A stretch of DNA of 64,000 bases, from contig JABHDC010000154.1 of NCBI GenBank assembly GCA_018673255.1, positions 7,618 to 71,617 on the forward strand. The letters run 5' to 3'. How positions within the stretch are numbered: the stretch's first letter is position 1; each line of letters opens with the position of its first letter. Below are positions 34,008 through 41,586 of this stretch, one piece after another. Source of the DNA: Gemmatimonadota bacterium (GTDB lineage: Bacteria > Latescibacterota > UBA2968 > UBA8231). The translations under genes and the position numbers were made by a program. Below the pieces are notes generated by a model. That model was not told the DNA's origin. It made no database searches and was given only the letters and a program-made list of their open reading frames with translations.

Positions 34008-34826
34008 ATGACAGCAAAACGAGTCCTCATTACCGGCACATCCGGTCTCATCGCAGGTGGGGTCTACCGTCGCCTGAGTGCGATGCCGGATCAATATGAC
34101 GTCTACGCCCTGTCGCGTCGCCGCCAGGCCTCGGAGCGCTCCGGCGAAGAGGCATCACCGGAGATCCCCGACGATCGCTTCTTCCTTGCGGACATGTCCA
34201 ATCTGGACGAGGTGACCAAGGCTTTTGGGGGAATGGATGTCGTGGTTCATCTGGCGGCCGATCCACGCCCGGATGCGACCTGGGACCATCTACTGACGAG
34301 CAATATCATTGGCGCCCGTAATGCCTTTGAGGCGGCCGTGCGCACCGGCGTGAAGCGAGTCATCTACGCCAGCTCGATCATGGTCTCCTGGGGCTATCAG
34401 CTCGACGATCCCTACAAGGCGCTGTCCGAAGGACGCTTTGAGGACCTGGCTCGCAAGGAAGTCCATACGGTGACGCACGAGTGGCCACCACGTCCAACGG
34501 GGCTGTATCCGGCAACCAAGGTGTGGGGTGAGGCGCTGGCCCGTTACACGGCAGATGTGCACGGTGTGTCGTCGATCTGCCTGCGGATCGGCTGGGTCAA
34601 TGCCGAGGATCATCCGCATCGACCGGAATCCGGCGCTGTGTGGTCGAGTCAGCGTGACGTGGTACAGTTGATTGAGAAATCCATCAATGCCCCCGACGAT
34701 GTTCGGTTCGACATTTTTTATGGTGTGTCGAACAACAAGTATCGGTGGGTCGATATCGATCACGCCCGCGAGATTCTGGGCTACATCCCGCAGGACAGCG
34801 CTGAGGTCGCCCTCGAACGCCGCTGA
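34008..34826 (+). CDS. NAD(P)-dependent epimerase/dehydratase (extended SDR)
   Basis: 272 residues beginning MTAKRVLITGTSGLIAGG, with an atypical third glycine spacing in the Rossmann motif (GTSGLIAGG). Further signatures are FLADMSNLDEV, VVHLAADPRPDATW, YASSIMVSWGY and the catalytic YPATK (Tyr-x-x-x-Lys), then SICLRIGWVN. It fits the branch of NAD-dependent epimerases that includes uronate dehydrogenase-like proteins, acting on a sugar or sugar-acid substrate; the precise substrate cannot be read from sequence. The frame is open upstream, but homology begins at this ATG. The stop is 18 nt from the convergent gene's stop. Confidence 0.87.
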   Translation: MTAKRVLITGTSGLIAGGVYRRLSAMPDQYDVYALSRRRQASERSGEEASPEIPDDRFFLADMSNLDEVTKAFGGMDVVVHLAADPRPDATWDHLLTSNIIGARNAFEAAVRTGVKRVIYASSIMVSWGYQLDDPYKALSEGRFEDLARKEVHTVTHEWPPRPTGLYPATKVWGEALARYTADVHGVSSICLRIGWVNAEDHPHRPESGAVWSSQRDVVQLIEKSINAPDDVRFDIFYGVSNNKYRWVDIDHAREILGYIPQDSAEVALERR

Positions 34827-34844
34827 TCGGCCGCAGAGGCGAGG

Positions 34845-35165
34845 TCAGCGGATCAGCTTGCCTCGCGTTTGCTCACGCTGCAGCGAACGGCGCTCATCTT
34901 CCTGGTCGAAGGTACCGAGTTCCTTCTCGAGACGGGATTTTCTGCCGGCCAACTTCGTCTTCTTGCGCTCAAGGATCGCTCTGTTGGCGTTGAAGACCTT
35001 CTTCTGGCTTGAGACGGCCTTCAGATTGCCCAGAATGGTCTGCTTCTGGTGTTCGACGGACGAGATTGTGCGCTCAAGCTGACTCATGCGGACCGTGGTG
35101 ATGACCTTGGCCATCACCACGCCGAATGCAGCAACCAGGGCGGCGACCATGGAGAAGATGTCCAT
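34845..35165 (-). CDS. Small membrane-anchored coiled-coil protein, unknown
   Basis: 106 residues. A single N-terminal membrane segment (FSMVAALVAAFGVVMAKVI, about residues 4-22) is followed by a highly charged coiled coil (LERTISSVEHQKQTILGNLK and LERKKTKLAGRKSRLEKELG) ending in a basic tail. I do not recognise the family. The gene is 22 nt downstream of the class V aminotransferase stop on the opposite reading order (it precedes none on its strand closely), so it is probably co-transcribed with that gene. Position and charge suggest a cytoplasm-facing membrane tether or scaffold. Confidence 0.6.
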   Translation of the reverse strand: MDIFSMVAALVAAFGVVMAKVITTVRMSQLERTISSVEHQKQTILGNLKAVSSQKKVFNANRAILERKKTKLAGRKSRLEKELGTFDQEDERRSLQREQTRGKLIR

Positions 35166-35186
35166 GGGGCACTCGTCTTTCCGCGC

Positions 35187-36482
35187 TCAGGCGAGAATAC
35201 CTTGCAGCGCCTCGGCGAGTCGGTCGACCTGTGACTCGTCATTGTAGATGTGAGTGGAGAAACGTAACACGTTGTAGTTCTCACCGAGTTGCGATTGAAC
35301 TTCGGTGAAAGCGTAGGTGCCCTGAGCCACCTTTGCGGCAATTCCGTGTTCGTCCCATAGCTTCTTGTGGATGTCGCTGTTCTTCATGCCGTCGACACTG
35401 AAACTCACGATGCCGCTGCTCAACTCCTGCTGATCCGGCGTCAGTAATGTGAGCCGCGGTATCTGCCGCAGGTGCTCCCTGACGCGCCGCGACAGCTGTC
35501 GGCATCGCGCTTCGATGCGGGGTTTGCCGATGGCATTGTGGAAGTCGAGGGCGGCGCCGTGGCCGAGGATGCCGGCCACATTGCGGGTTCCACCAGAGGC
35601 CGAGTAGGCATTGTATCCATACATCGTCGACAGGGGATGGATACGGTCCTGCACCTGTTTCCGGACATAGAGGATGCCGGTGCCCTTGGGTGCCAGGAGC
35701 CACTTGTGACTCGAAGAGGCGAGGGCGTCGACGCCAAGGTCCTGCACGTTGACATCGAGCATGCCTGGCGTCTGTGCTGCATCGCAGACCAGCAGGATGT
35801 CGCGTGGGCGTGTGAGGGCGGCGATATCGGCCAGGGGCATCTGCAGACCGGTGATCGTATCCACGTGCATGAAGCTGCAGACCCGCGTGCGAGGCGTCAG
35901 GTGCTGTTCGATGACCTGCAGTAGCTGGGCCTTGTCGCGGACGGGGTTCGGCATCTTGAGGTAGTTGATTTTGACGCCGCGATATTTGCGCAGATACTGC
36001 CAGCAGACCATGCCGCCGCCGTGCTCATGGTTCGTTGTCAGGACCTCGTCGCCGGGTGCCAGATCCAGCCCGGTTGCGATGTTGTTCATGCCCTCTGTGC
36101 AGTTGCGCACGAGAGCGACTTCATCCAGACCGGCGCCGATGAAGTCGGCGGCCAGTTGCCGCACCGTCTCCATCTGGCCACCGAGGCCACCCCAGGTGTT
36201 GTGATAGGGATCGGCTTCGAGTTTGGCCAGTGACTGGAGAATGGTGTCGGTGACCACGCGAGGAGAGGCGCCGATGCTGCCATTGTTCATGTGGGTGACG
36301 CCGTCGGCCAGCTGAAACTCGGTGCGTACTCGCTGCCAGAAGGCCGGGTCGTCCATGTTCAGGCTGCCCAGATCCGTCGTCAGGCCATCGATCTGCTCAC
36401 TGCCAGACCGGGTCGCCTCGGACAACATGGGCAGAACCAGTCCCGAGGCCAGCAGTCCCTTGAAGAATGTGCGCCGTTCCAT
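35187..36482 (-). CDS. Exported class V aminotransferase (isopenicillin-N-epimerase-like)
   Basis: 431 residues. The N-terminus MERRTFFKGLLASGLVLP is a twin-arginine-type signal (RRTFFKG), unusual for this PLP enzyme family, indicating folded export. The aminotransferase fold follows: MNNGSIGASPRVV, RNCTEGMNNIATGLDL, DEVLTTNHEHGGGM, VDTITGLQMPLADI, the PLP-contacting VCDAAQTPGM and the Schiff-base lysine in ASSSHKWLLAPKGTG. Members act as cysteine desulfurases, kynureninases or epimerases; the active-site pattern and lack of a SufS/IscS cysteine loop favour the isopenicillin-N epimerase-like group. A PLP enzyme in the periplasm is noteworthy. It is divergently oriented from the RidA gene 216 nt away. 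Confidence 0.87.
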   Translation of the reverse strand: MERRTFFKGLLASGLVLPMLSEATRSGSEQIDGLTTDLGSLNMDDPAFWQRVRTEFQLADGVTHMNNGSIGASPRVVTDTILQSLAKLEADPYHNTWGGLGGQMETVRQLAADFIGAGLDEVALVRNCTEGMNNIATGLDLAPGDEVLTTNHEHGGGMVCWQYLRKYRGVKINYLKMPNPVRDKAQLLQVIEQHLTPRTRVCSFMHVDTITGLQMPLADIAALTRPRDILLVCDAAQTPGMLDVNVQDLGVDALASSSHKWLLAPKGTGILYVRKQVQDRIHPLSTMYGYNAYSASGGTRNVAGILGHGAALDFHNAIGKPRIEARCRQLSRRVREHLRQIPRLTLLTPDQQELSSGIVSFSVDGMKNSDIHKKLWDEHGIAAKVAQGTYAFTEVQSQLGENYNVLRFSTHIYNDESQVDRLAEALQGILA

Positions 36483-36698
36483 CGCTCCCTATCCCTTCGG
36501 TCGTCGGTGTCGACGCAGCTTGGTTGCCACGCACGCACCGAATATCGTCCATGATAGCCAGCAGGGTGGCCAGCGGCAACCGATCTGTTCACAGTTGTCG
36601 CGATCCACAGGACAGCGTTTGTTTCTCACGTGCGCCATAGAAGCCATCTCCGGCCCATGAATCAGCCTCAGACTCAAATGACAACAGGAGAATACAGC

Positions 36699-37211
36699 AT
36701 GCGTCGCATCATGCTTTCGGTGTGTCTCACCTTTATCGTCACCACAGCCCTCAGTGCTCAGGAGGCGGTGCCTCTTCGCACATTGCCCTTCAGCGCTGCT
36801 CGCAAGGCGGGCAATACGTTGTATGTCAGCGGTCAGGTCGCCCGGACCGCGGATGGCGCGGATGTGAAAGAATCTGTCGATGCCGAGACACGGCAGGTGA
36901 TGGAAAATGTGGGACGTGTGCTGGCCGCCAATGGCTACACCTTCGACGATGTCGTCAGAGCCACGGTCTGGCTCAATGACATCGAGGACTACCACGAGAT
37001 GAACAAGGCCTACGCCTCGTTCTACAAGAATGGCATCTTCCCGGCTCGGGCCTGTGTGGGCGGCGCTCAGATCGTCTTCGATTTCAAGGTCGAGATCAGC
37101 GTCATCGCCTACAAGGAACCGACAGGTGGTCACGACTGTGATGAGCAGGGCTGTAAGCCCGGTGACCACGACAGCGACGAAGGTCACGAAGAGCATGGCG
37201 ACCACGACTAA
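36699..37211 (+). CDS. Exported RidA-family protein with His/Asp-rich C-terminal tail
   Basis: 170 residues from ATG 36699, preceded by AGGAG 9 nt away. A Sec signal peptide (MRRIMLSVCLTFIVTTALSA) precedes a RidA/YjgF domain with LPFSAARKAGNTLYVSGQVA, RQVMENVGRVLAANGYTFDD and VVRATVWLNDIEDYHEMN. The active-site arginine region FPARACVGGA and the glutamate of VEISVIA are kept. RidA enzymes deaminate reactive 2-iminobutyrate-type intermediates made by PLP enzymes, and a divergent exported PLP aminotransferase lies next door. Beyond the usual end is a 28-residue tail rich in His, Asp, Glu and Cys (GGHDCDEQGCKPGDHDSDEG ...), probably metal-binding. Periplasmic RidA with such a tail is uncommon. 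Confidence 0.88.
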   Translation: MRRIMLSVCLTFIVTTALSAQEAVPLRTLPFSAARKAGNTLYVSGQVARTADGADVKESVDAETRQVMENVGRVLAANGYTFDDVVRATVWLNDIEDYHEMNKAYASFYKNGIFPARACVGGAQIVFDFKVEISVIAYKEPTGGHDCDEQGCKPGDHDSDEGHEEHGDHD

Positions 37212-37246
37212 GTCGGTTGAGCAAGACAGGTAGAGGAAAAGAACGC

Positions 37247-37282
37247 GGGAGCCTCGGTTTGACCGGGGCTCCCCTGCTCTTT
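37247..37282 (+). terminator. Intrinsic terminator after the RidA gene
   Basis: GGGAGCC (37247-37253) pairs with GGCTCCC (37267-37273), with an inner CGG/CCG pairing, followed by a pyrimidine-rich CTGCTCTTTC. It lies 36 nt after the RidA stop. Confidence 0.6.
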
Positions 37283-37382
37283 CTCCTCGAATGCGCATGA
37301 CAGCCGGCGGGCCACCCATGGCGGATCCATCGATGTCTGATCCATGCCTCCGAGACGCGGTGTGGCCCTGGCACGGTCCGCC

Positions 37383-38408
37383 ATGTCAGTGAGTGATCCG
37401 CACACGGTTCCCACCGATCCCGGTGTGGAATGGGTGAAAGACGAAGCGTCTGTGGTGGAGCCGCCCCCGGACGGGGAGGTCGACCCGGTCGCGCAGAACG
37501 TCTGGCCGGCATCGGCACGCCGCACCGGTGTCTATGGCGTCGTCACGCCCAATGTGATCCGCCTCCACGACGGCAACTGGCGCCTGTACTACACTCAGAT
37601 CCTGCCCCGTCCAGGTCACCCGGCGGGCGCCAATGACTACGACAACTCCACCTCCCGCATCCTGAGTTCCACATCCGCCGATGGTGTCACCTGGTCTCCG
37701 GAGCCTGGCGTGAGGCTGTCTCCGCAAGCGGCCGGTGGCGGCGAATTCAGAGTCGTTTCACCCGAGGTCGTGCCGCTGGGTGATGGCAGTGGTGAGCTTC
37801 GGATGTACTATGAATGCTGCCCTGGCCCCCAGTCGACGGCCAGTACGATCCGCAGTGCCAGATCCTCGGATGGCGGGGTGAACTGGGCTCTGGAGGAAGG
37901 GCAGCGACTGGCAGGAGGCGGAAGTTACAATTCACCCCGCGTCGTGGTCCTCGACGATGGACGCTGGCGACTGTACTGCAGTGACCGTGGCGTGGGCATT
38001 ATCAGCTCGATTTCCGCGGATGGCGGGCGGACCTTCCAGCGGGAAGAGGGTATCCGCATAGCCCCCAGCACACCTTTCGAGGCGGTGACGGCCTTCGCGC
38101 CGGAGGTTCTGCGGATCGCTGGGGCGGGGTATCGCATGTACTACGCTGGCTACAGTGCACTGAATCGCGCCTACATCCTCAGCGCTGTCTCCGAAGATGG
38201 TCTTACATGGCACAAACAGCAGCAGCCGGTCATCTCACCGGGTGGCCGTTGGGACGCTGCCAAGTGTTCGGAGATGTGCGTGACGTATGTGGGGGATTCA
38301 GGCACCAGGCCATCGTATCGACTATTCTACGAGGCCTGTGATGGCACGGCGCCGGACCAACGGGGTGTGTGGCGGATTGCCTCAGCCACTGCGTCACACA
38401 CTGGCTGA
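37383..38408 (+). CDS. Five-bladed propeller glycosidase-like protein (GH32/43/68-type fold)
   Basis: 341 residues from ATG 37383; an ATG at 37344 would add 13 residues. Repeating blades of the pattern NVIRLHDGNWRLYYTQILPR, SSTSADGVTWSPEPGVRLS, EVVPLGDGSGELRMYYECCP, SPRVVVLDDGRWRLYCSDRG, SISADGGRTFQREEGIRI and EVLRIAGAGYRMYYAGYSAL match proteins annotated as arabinanase/levansucrase/invertase-like or exo-sialidase-like propellers. No signal peptide is present, so the protein is probably cytoplasmic. The catalytic acid residues cannot be assigned with confidence, and the substrate is unknown. Confidence 0.75.
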   Translation: MSVSDPHTVPTDPGVEWVKDEASVVEPPPDGEVDPVAQNVWPASARRTGVYGVVTPNVIRLHDGNWRLYYTQILPRPGHPAGANDYDNSTSRILSSTSADGVTWSPEPGVRLSPQAAGGGEFRVVSPEVVPLGDGSGELRMYYECCPGPQSTASTIRSARSSDGGVNWALEEGQRLAGGGSYNSPRVVVLDDGRWRLYCSDRGVGIISSISADGGRTFQREEGIRIAPSTPFEAVTAFAPEVLRIAGAGYRMYYAGYSALNRAYILSAVSEDGLTWHKQQQPVISPGGRWDAAKCSEMCVTYVGDSGTRPSYRLFYEACDGTAPDQRGVWRIASATASHTG

Positions 38409-38446
38409 AAAAAGAAAGGACCCCCGGGCTCTTGCCTGAGGGTCCT
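38407..38446 (-). terminator. Intrinsic terminator of tRNA-Val(GAC), possibly bidirectional
   Basis: On the minus strand AGGACCC pairs with GGGTCCT around a partly paired GC-rich loop, followed by TTCTTTTTT. It lies just after the stop of the propeller gene on the plus strand, where a shorter CTTT follows, so it may serve both. Confidence 0.8.
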
Positions 38447-38454
38447 CTTTAAAA

Positions 38455-38531
38455 TGGTGGGCGATACTGGAATTGAACCAGTGACTTCCTGCATGTCAAG
38501 CAGGCACTCTAACCATCTGAGCTAATCGCCC
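38455..38531 (-). tRNA. tRNA-Val(GAC)
   Basis: The complement folds with acceptor GGGCGAT/ATCGCCC, D-arm GCTC/GAGT, anticodon stem CCTGC/GCAGG with loop TTGACAT (anticodon GAC, reads GUC/GUU), T-arm ACTGG/CCAGT with TTCAATT, discriminator A and encoded CCA. The acceptor is identical to that of tRNA-Val(CAC) near 20.1 kb. Confidence 0.95.
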
Positions 38532-38664
38532 ACAAAAAGCAGGTCCAGTAAAGTACGGCATCCTCGGAGTGGGTCAAGAGACCGCGGGGGCCCCTGTCAG
38601 CATCTGCGCGGGCCAGGAACGTCGATGTCACATGTGAACGATGACCACAATTGGAGACCGTATC

Positions 38665-39714
38665 ATGACCACTTACCGCGTTGGCCTCGTCGGCTGCGGA
38701 CGCATGGGAACGACAATCGACGATGAGGTCCGCGATCGCCCCAACAGCGAGTTGTTTCTGCCCTATTCACACGCGGCTGCCGTCGTCGCCTGCGATCGCA
38801 CCGATCTGGTTGCCATGTGTGACCCGATGCGGGACCGGGCTGAAGCTGCAGCCAAGCGATATGGGGCCGCTGACGTCTATACTGATCCCGAGGAGATGAT
38901 CCGCCAGGAGGGACTCGACATTGTATGCATCGCCACACGTCCCACGCCACATGCGCCGGTGACGATCTTTGCCGCCGAGAATGGCGTTCGCGCGATCTAT
39001 TGTGAGAAGCCCCTCTGCAATTCAGCCGACGAGAGCGATGCCATGGGCAGAGCACTGTCAAAACATGGTGTTCGCTTCAACTACGGTACACAGCGGCGTT
39101 ATGTCGCACTGTATCGACAGATGCGGTCGATGGTGGAGGATGGCGAGATCGGCGATCTCCAGGCAGTCGTCGCCCACTGTGGGGCGAGCAGCGCCCAATG
39201 GGGACACACCCATGCGGCGGATATGCTGCTGTTCCTGGCCGGAGATGACGAGGTGGATTTCGTTCAGGGCACGGTCAGGTTCACCGATGCGGACTGGGAT
39301 GGTGATCGGCTGACCATCGATCCGCCGATCGAGCAGGGCTACATCCGTTTCGCTTCGGGTGTGCACGGCCACCTGGTCGCCGCCGGTGGATATGAGTTTG
39401 AGATCAGCGGCAGTGAAGGGAAGCTGCGCACCCTCTCCAATGGCATCGGCTACACGTGGCGTCGATCCGATAGGTATGGCGAGTTGATCGAGCAACAAGG
39501 CACACCGGCCCCAATCGAGAGCGGCACCTTGCGGGCCATCGAGAATCTCGCCTCTGCTCTCGATGACGATTCAGAGACGGCCGGCGGATTCGAGGTCGCG
39601 CAGCGAAGTCAGGAGATCGTCTTCGGGCTGATCGCCTCACAACGGCTGAATGGCGCCCGTGTCGATCTGCCGCTGGCGGACCGATCATGGTCGGTCCGGC
39701 CAGACAACTACTGA
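38665..39714 (+). CDS. Gfo/Idh/MocA family oxidoreductase
   Basis: 349 residues from ATG 38665 (MTTYRVGLVGCGRMG), which has TTGGAG about 8 nt upstream; an ATG at 38641 lacks one. The Rossmann motif GLVGCGRMG, LVAMCDPMRDRAEAAAKRYG, DIVCIATRPTPHAPV and the catalytic-lysine motif YCEKPLCNSADESD are typical. The substrate-binding domain carries NYGTQRRYVALYRQMRSMVE and GHTHAADMLLFLAG, where the histidines are probably catalytic. The family oxidises or reduces sugars, inositols and related compounds with NAD(P). Substrate unknown. It precedes rlmH by 81 nt. Confidence 0.9.
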   Translation: MTTYRVGLVGCGRMGTTIDDEVRDRPNSELFLPYSHAAAVVACDRTDLVAMCDPMRDRAEAAAKRYGAADVYTDPEEMIRQEGLDIVCIATRPTPHAPVTIFAAENGVRAIYCEKPLCNSADESDAMGRALSKHGVRFNYGTQRRYVALYRQMRSMVEDGEIGDLQAVVAHCGASSAQWGHTHAADMLLFLAGDDEVDFVQGTVRFTDADWDGDRLTIDPPIEQGYIRFASGVHGHLVAAGGYEFEISGSEGKLRTLSNGIGYTWRRSDRYGELIEQQGTPAPIESGTLRAIENLASALDDDSETAGGFEVAQRSQEIVFGLIASQRLNGARVDLPLADRSWSVRPDNY

Positions 39715-39795
39715 TGCTCGATCAACCACTGCTGCTGGGTCGACGCGTGGCGTCGGGCCCATCGAGGCTGGAGCGATGCCGATGAGCTCAGACCG

Positions 39796-40227
39796 ATGCG
39801 CGTGACGATCGTCAGCTTCGTCAAAGGGCGAGGAGACTACACCGAGGCAGAGGAGGAGTTCACACGCCGCCTGTCAGCGCATACGCGCCTCGACCAGGAG
39901 GTGATCAAGTCTTGGGATCAGCGCACAACGTTGCCGGAACGGCTGACAAAGAGTGGCCATGTCATCGGTCTGTGCATCGACGGACGATCCTTTGACTCTC
40001 CGGGCCTGGCCCAACACGTGGGACGCCTGCAGCAGCAGGGGCGCTCACATCTCGTCTTTGTGATCGGTGCCGCCGACGGGATGCCGGCGGCAGTGAATGC
40101 CCAGCTGCAGGAACGATGGTCGTTGTCGCCCCTGACCTTCTCGCACGCGCTGGCGCGCCTGCTGCTACTCGAAGTGCTCTACCGCACTTTCGATCTGCTA
40201 CATGGAGGCGGGCGGTATCACAAATAG
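39796..40227 (+). CDS. rlmH: 23S rRNA pseudouridine1915 N3-methyltransferase
   Basis: 143 residues, close to the family's usual 155. The SPOUT-fold signatures are present: FVIGAADGMP (knot region binding SAM), WSLSPLTFSHALARLLLLEV and LYRTFDLLHGGGRYHK at the end. The N-terminus MRVTIVSFVKGRGDYTEAEE with the K-G-R...Y pattern fits. The enzyme methylates pseudouridine 1915 in helix 69 of 23S rRNA in assembled ribosomes. The ATG lacks a clear Shine-Dalgarno. Confidence 0.94.
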   Translation: MRVTIVSFVKGRGDYTEAEEEFTRRLSAHTRLDQEVIKSWDQRTTLPERLTKSGHVIGLCIDGRSFDSPGLAQHVGRLQQQGRSHLVFVIGAADGMPAAVNAQLQERWSLSPLTFSHALARLLLLEVLYRTFDLLHGGGRYHK

Positions 40228-40251
40228 CTGACGACACTCCTTCGGATTGTG

Positions 40252-40271
40252 ACCCTCCGAGGAGGGTTTCG
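40252..40271 (+). terminator. Short hairpin after rlmH
   Basis: ACCCTC and GAGGGT form a 6-bp stem with loop CGAG, followed by TTCG. It lies between the convergent rlmH and carboxypeptidase genes; a weak terminator candidate. Confidence 0.35.
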
Positions 40272-40295
40272 ACCACTGCGACGAGTGCGTGGATC

Positions 40296-41450
40296 CTAGA
40301 AATAGCTCATCAACTTTTCCCAGACGGACATGCGACCGACGGTGCTGCCCGCGACCAGGTGGATCTCGGCGATGAGGCTGTCGTCGAGGCTGATCGCCAG
40401 TTGGCCCAGCGTGTCTCCCTCGGCGACCGGCGCCTCCTGGAGTTCAGGCAGCTGTGCATCCCGGCGCAATCGACGTCGCTCCTCGGGTGTGAGTACGGCG
40501 ATGAGGGTGTCGGCGGTCACGGCGGTGACGTCCGGCGACAGGCCCCAGTCCAATGGCACGATCCCGATGGAATCGCCGGCGATGACGACGGGTGCTTTGA
40601 CGAAATTGTTGAATCCCCACGACAGCAGGCGGGCCGTCTCCTTGTCTCGTGCCGACTCGGTGCGACCACCAAGCACAACCGATACCAGGCGCATCTCACG
40701 GCGCTTGGCTGTGGCGACCAGATTGAAGCCGGCGCGCTGCGTGAATCCGGTCTTGAGACCATCGAGTCCTGGGAACTTCCGCAACAGGCGATTCGTTGCC
40801 CACAACTTGAACTTGCCATCGCGGAAGGGTGCCGATCGCTGCGCAGACCACTGCAGGATCTGAGGATGGCGGATCAGGGACAGCGCAATCTTCGACAGAT
40901 CCTGTGCACTGGTCACATTGCCGGCGTTGGCTGGCGTGTCATCGAGTCCATGGACATTCACGCATCGGGTGGTGGCCAGCCCCAGAGACTGAGCCTTGTC
41001 GTTCATCAGGTCGACGAAACCCTCTACTGTCCCACCGATATGCTCGGCTACGGCGACGCACGCATCATTGGCGGAGGCGATCACGATAGCATGCATCATC
41101 TCTTCCAGTGGGAAGACCTCGCCCTCACGCAGGAAAACCTGAGAACCGCCCATGCGACTTGCCCACGCTGAGGTGACGACAGTGTCCGTCAGGGACAGGC
41201 GACCATCCGCCACTGCATCCATGACAACAAGTTGCAGCAGCAACTTCTGCGTGCTCGCCGGTGATCTCGGTTTGTCTGCGTCATAGGAGAATAGGATGGT
41301 TCCCGTCTCTGCCTCGACGAGAAAGGCAGCGGCAAATGGCGGATCCTCTGCCACGGTGTAGCGGGCGGCGGATGAGGGTCCGCTGCCGGCCAGAAGAATC
41401 ACGAGCAGGCAAATTGAGACACAGGCGTACAGATCGCGCGCAGAGCGCAT
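40296..41450 (-). CDS. D-alanyl-D-alanine carboxypeptidase (PBP5/DacA family)
   Basis: 384 residues from the ATG at 41450, which has GGAGG about 5 nt upstream. A signal peptide (CVSICLLVILLAGSG) is followed by the penicillin-binding active-site motifs: SxxK as SPASTQK (about residue 63), SxN as IASANDACVAVAE and KTG as LDGLKTGFTQ. The C-terminal beta domain (PVVIAGDSIGIVPLDWGLSP ... VAEGDTLGQLAIS) and a final amphipathic segment are typical of PBP5. It removes the terminal D-Ala from peptidoglycan pentapeptides in the periplasm. It is divergent from the M81 peptidase gene. Confidence 0.95.
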   Translation of the reverse strand: MRSARDLYACVSICLLVILLAGSGPSSAARYTVAEDPPFAAAFLVEAETGTILFSYDADKPRSPASTQKLLLQLVVMDAVADGRLSLTDTVVTSAWASRMGGSQVFLREGEVFPLEEMMHAIVIASANDACVAVAEHIGGTVEGFVDLMNDKAQSLGLATTRCVNVHGLDDTPANAGNVTSAQDLSKIALSLIRHPQILQWSAQRSAPFRDGKFKLWATNRLLRKFPGLDGLKTGFTQRAGFNLVATAKRREMRLVSVVLGGRTESARDKETARLLSWGFNNFVKAPVVIAGDSIGIVPLDWGLSPDVTAVTADTLIAVLTPEERRRLRRDAQLPELQEAPVAEGDTLGQLAISLDDSLIAEIHLVAGSTVGRMSVWEKLMSYF

Positions 41451-41586
41451 CAAACCTCCGAGTGGCAACGAGACGGCAGGGGAAGAGACAGGATTGAGCA
41501 GGCAACTGGCGCCGCTGGCGCAGAGCCGGGGGGACTGAGTAAGATAGCCGTCTACCGCCGACTCCAGCAACCGGATGATCACCACC

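Noticed and set aside
40116..41171. 351-codon plus-strand open frame
   Set aside because: Antisense to the D-Ala-D-Ala carboxypeptidase, whose active-site motifs are intact; it also overlaps rlmH.
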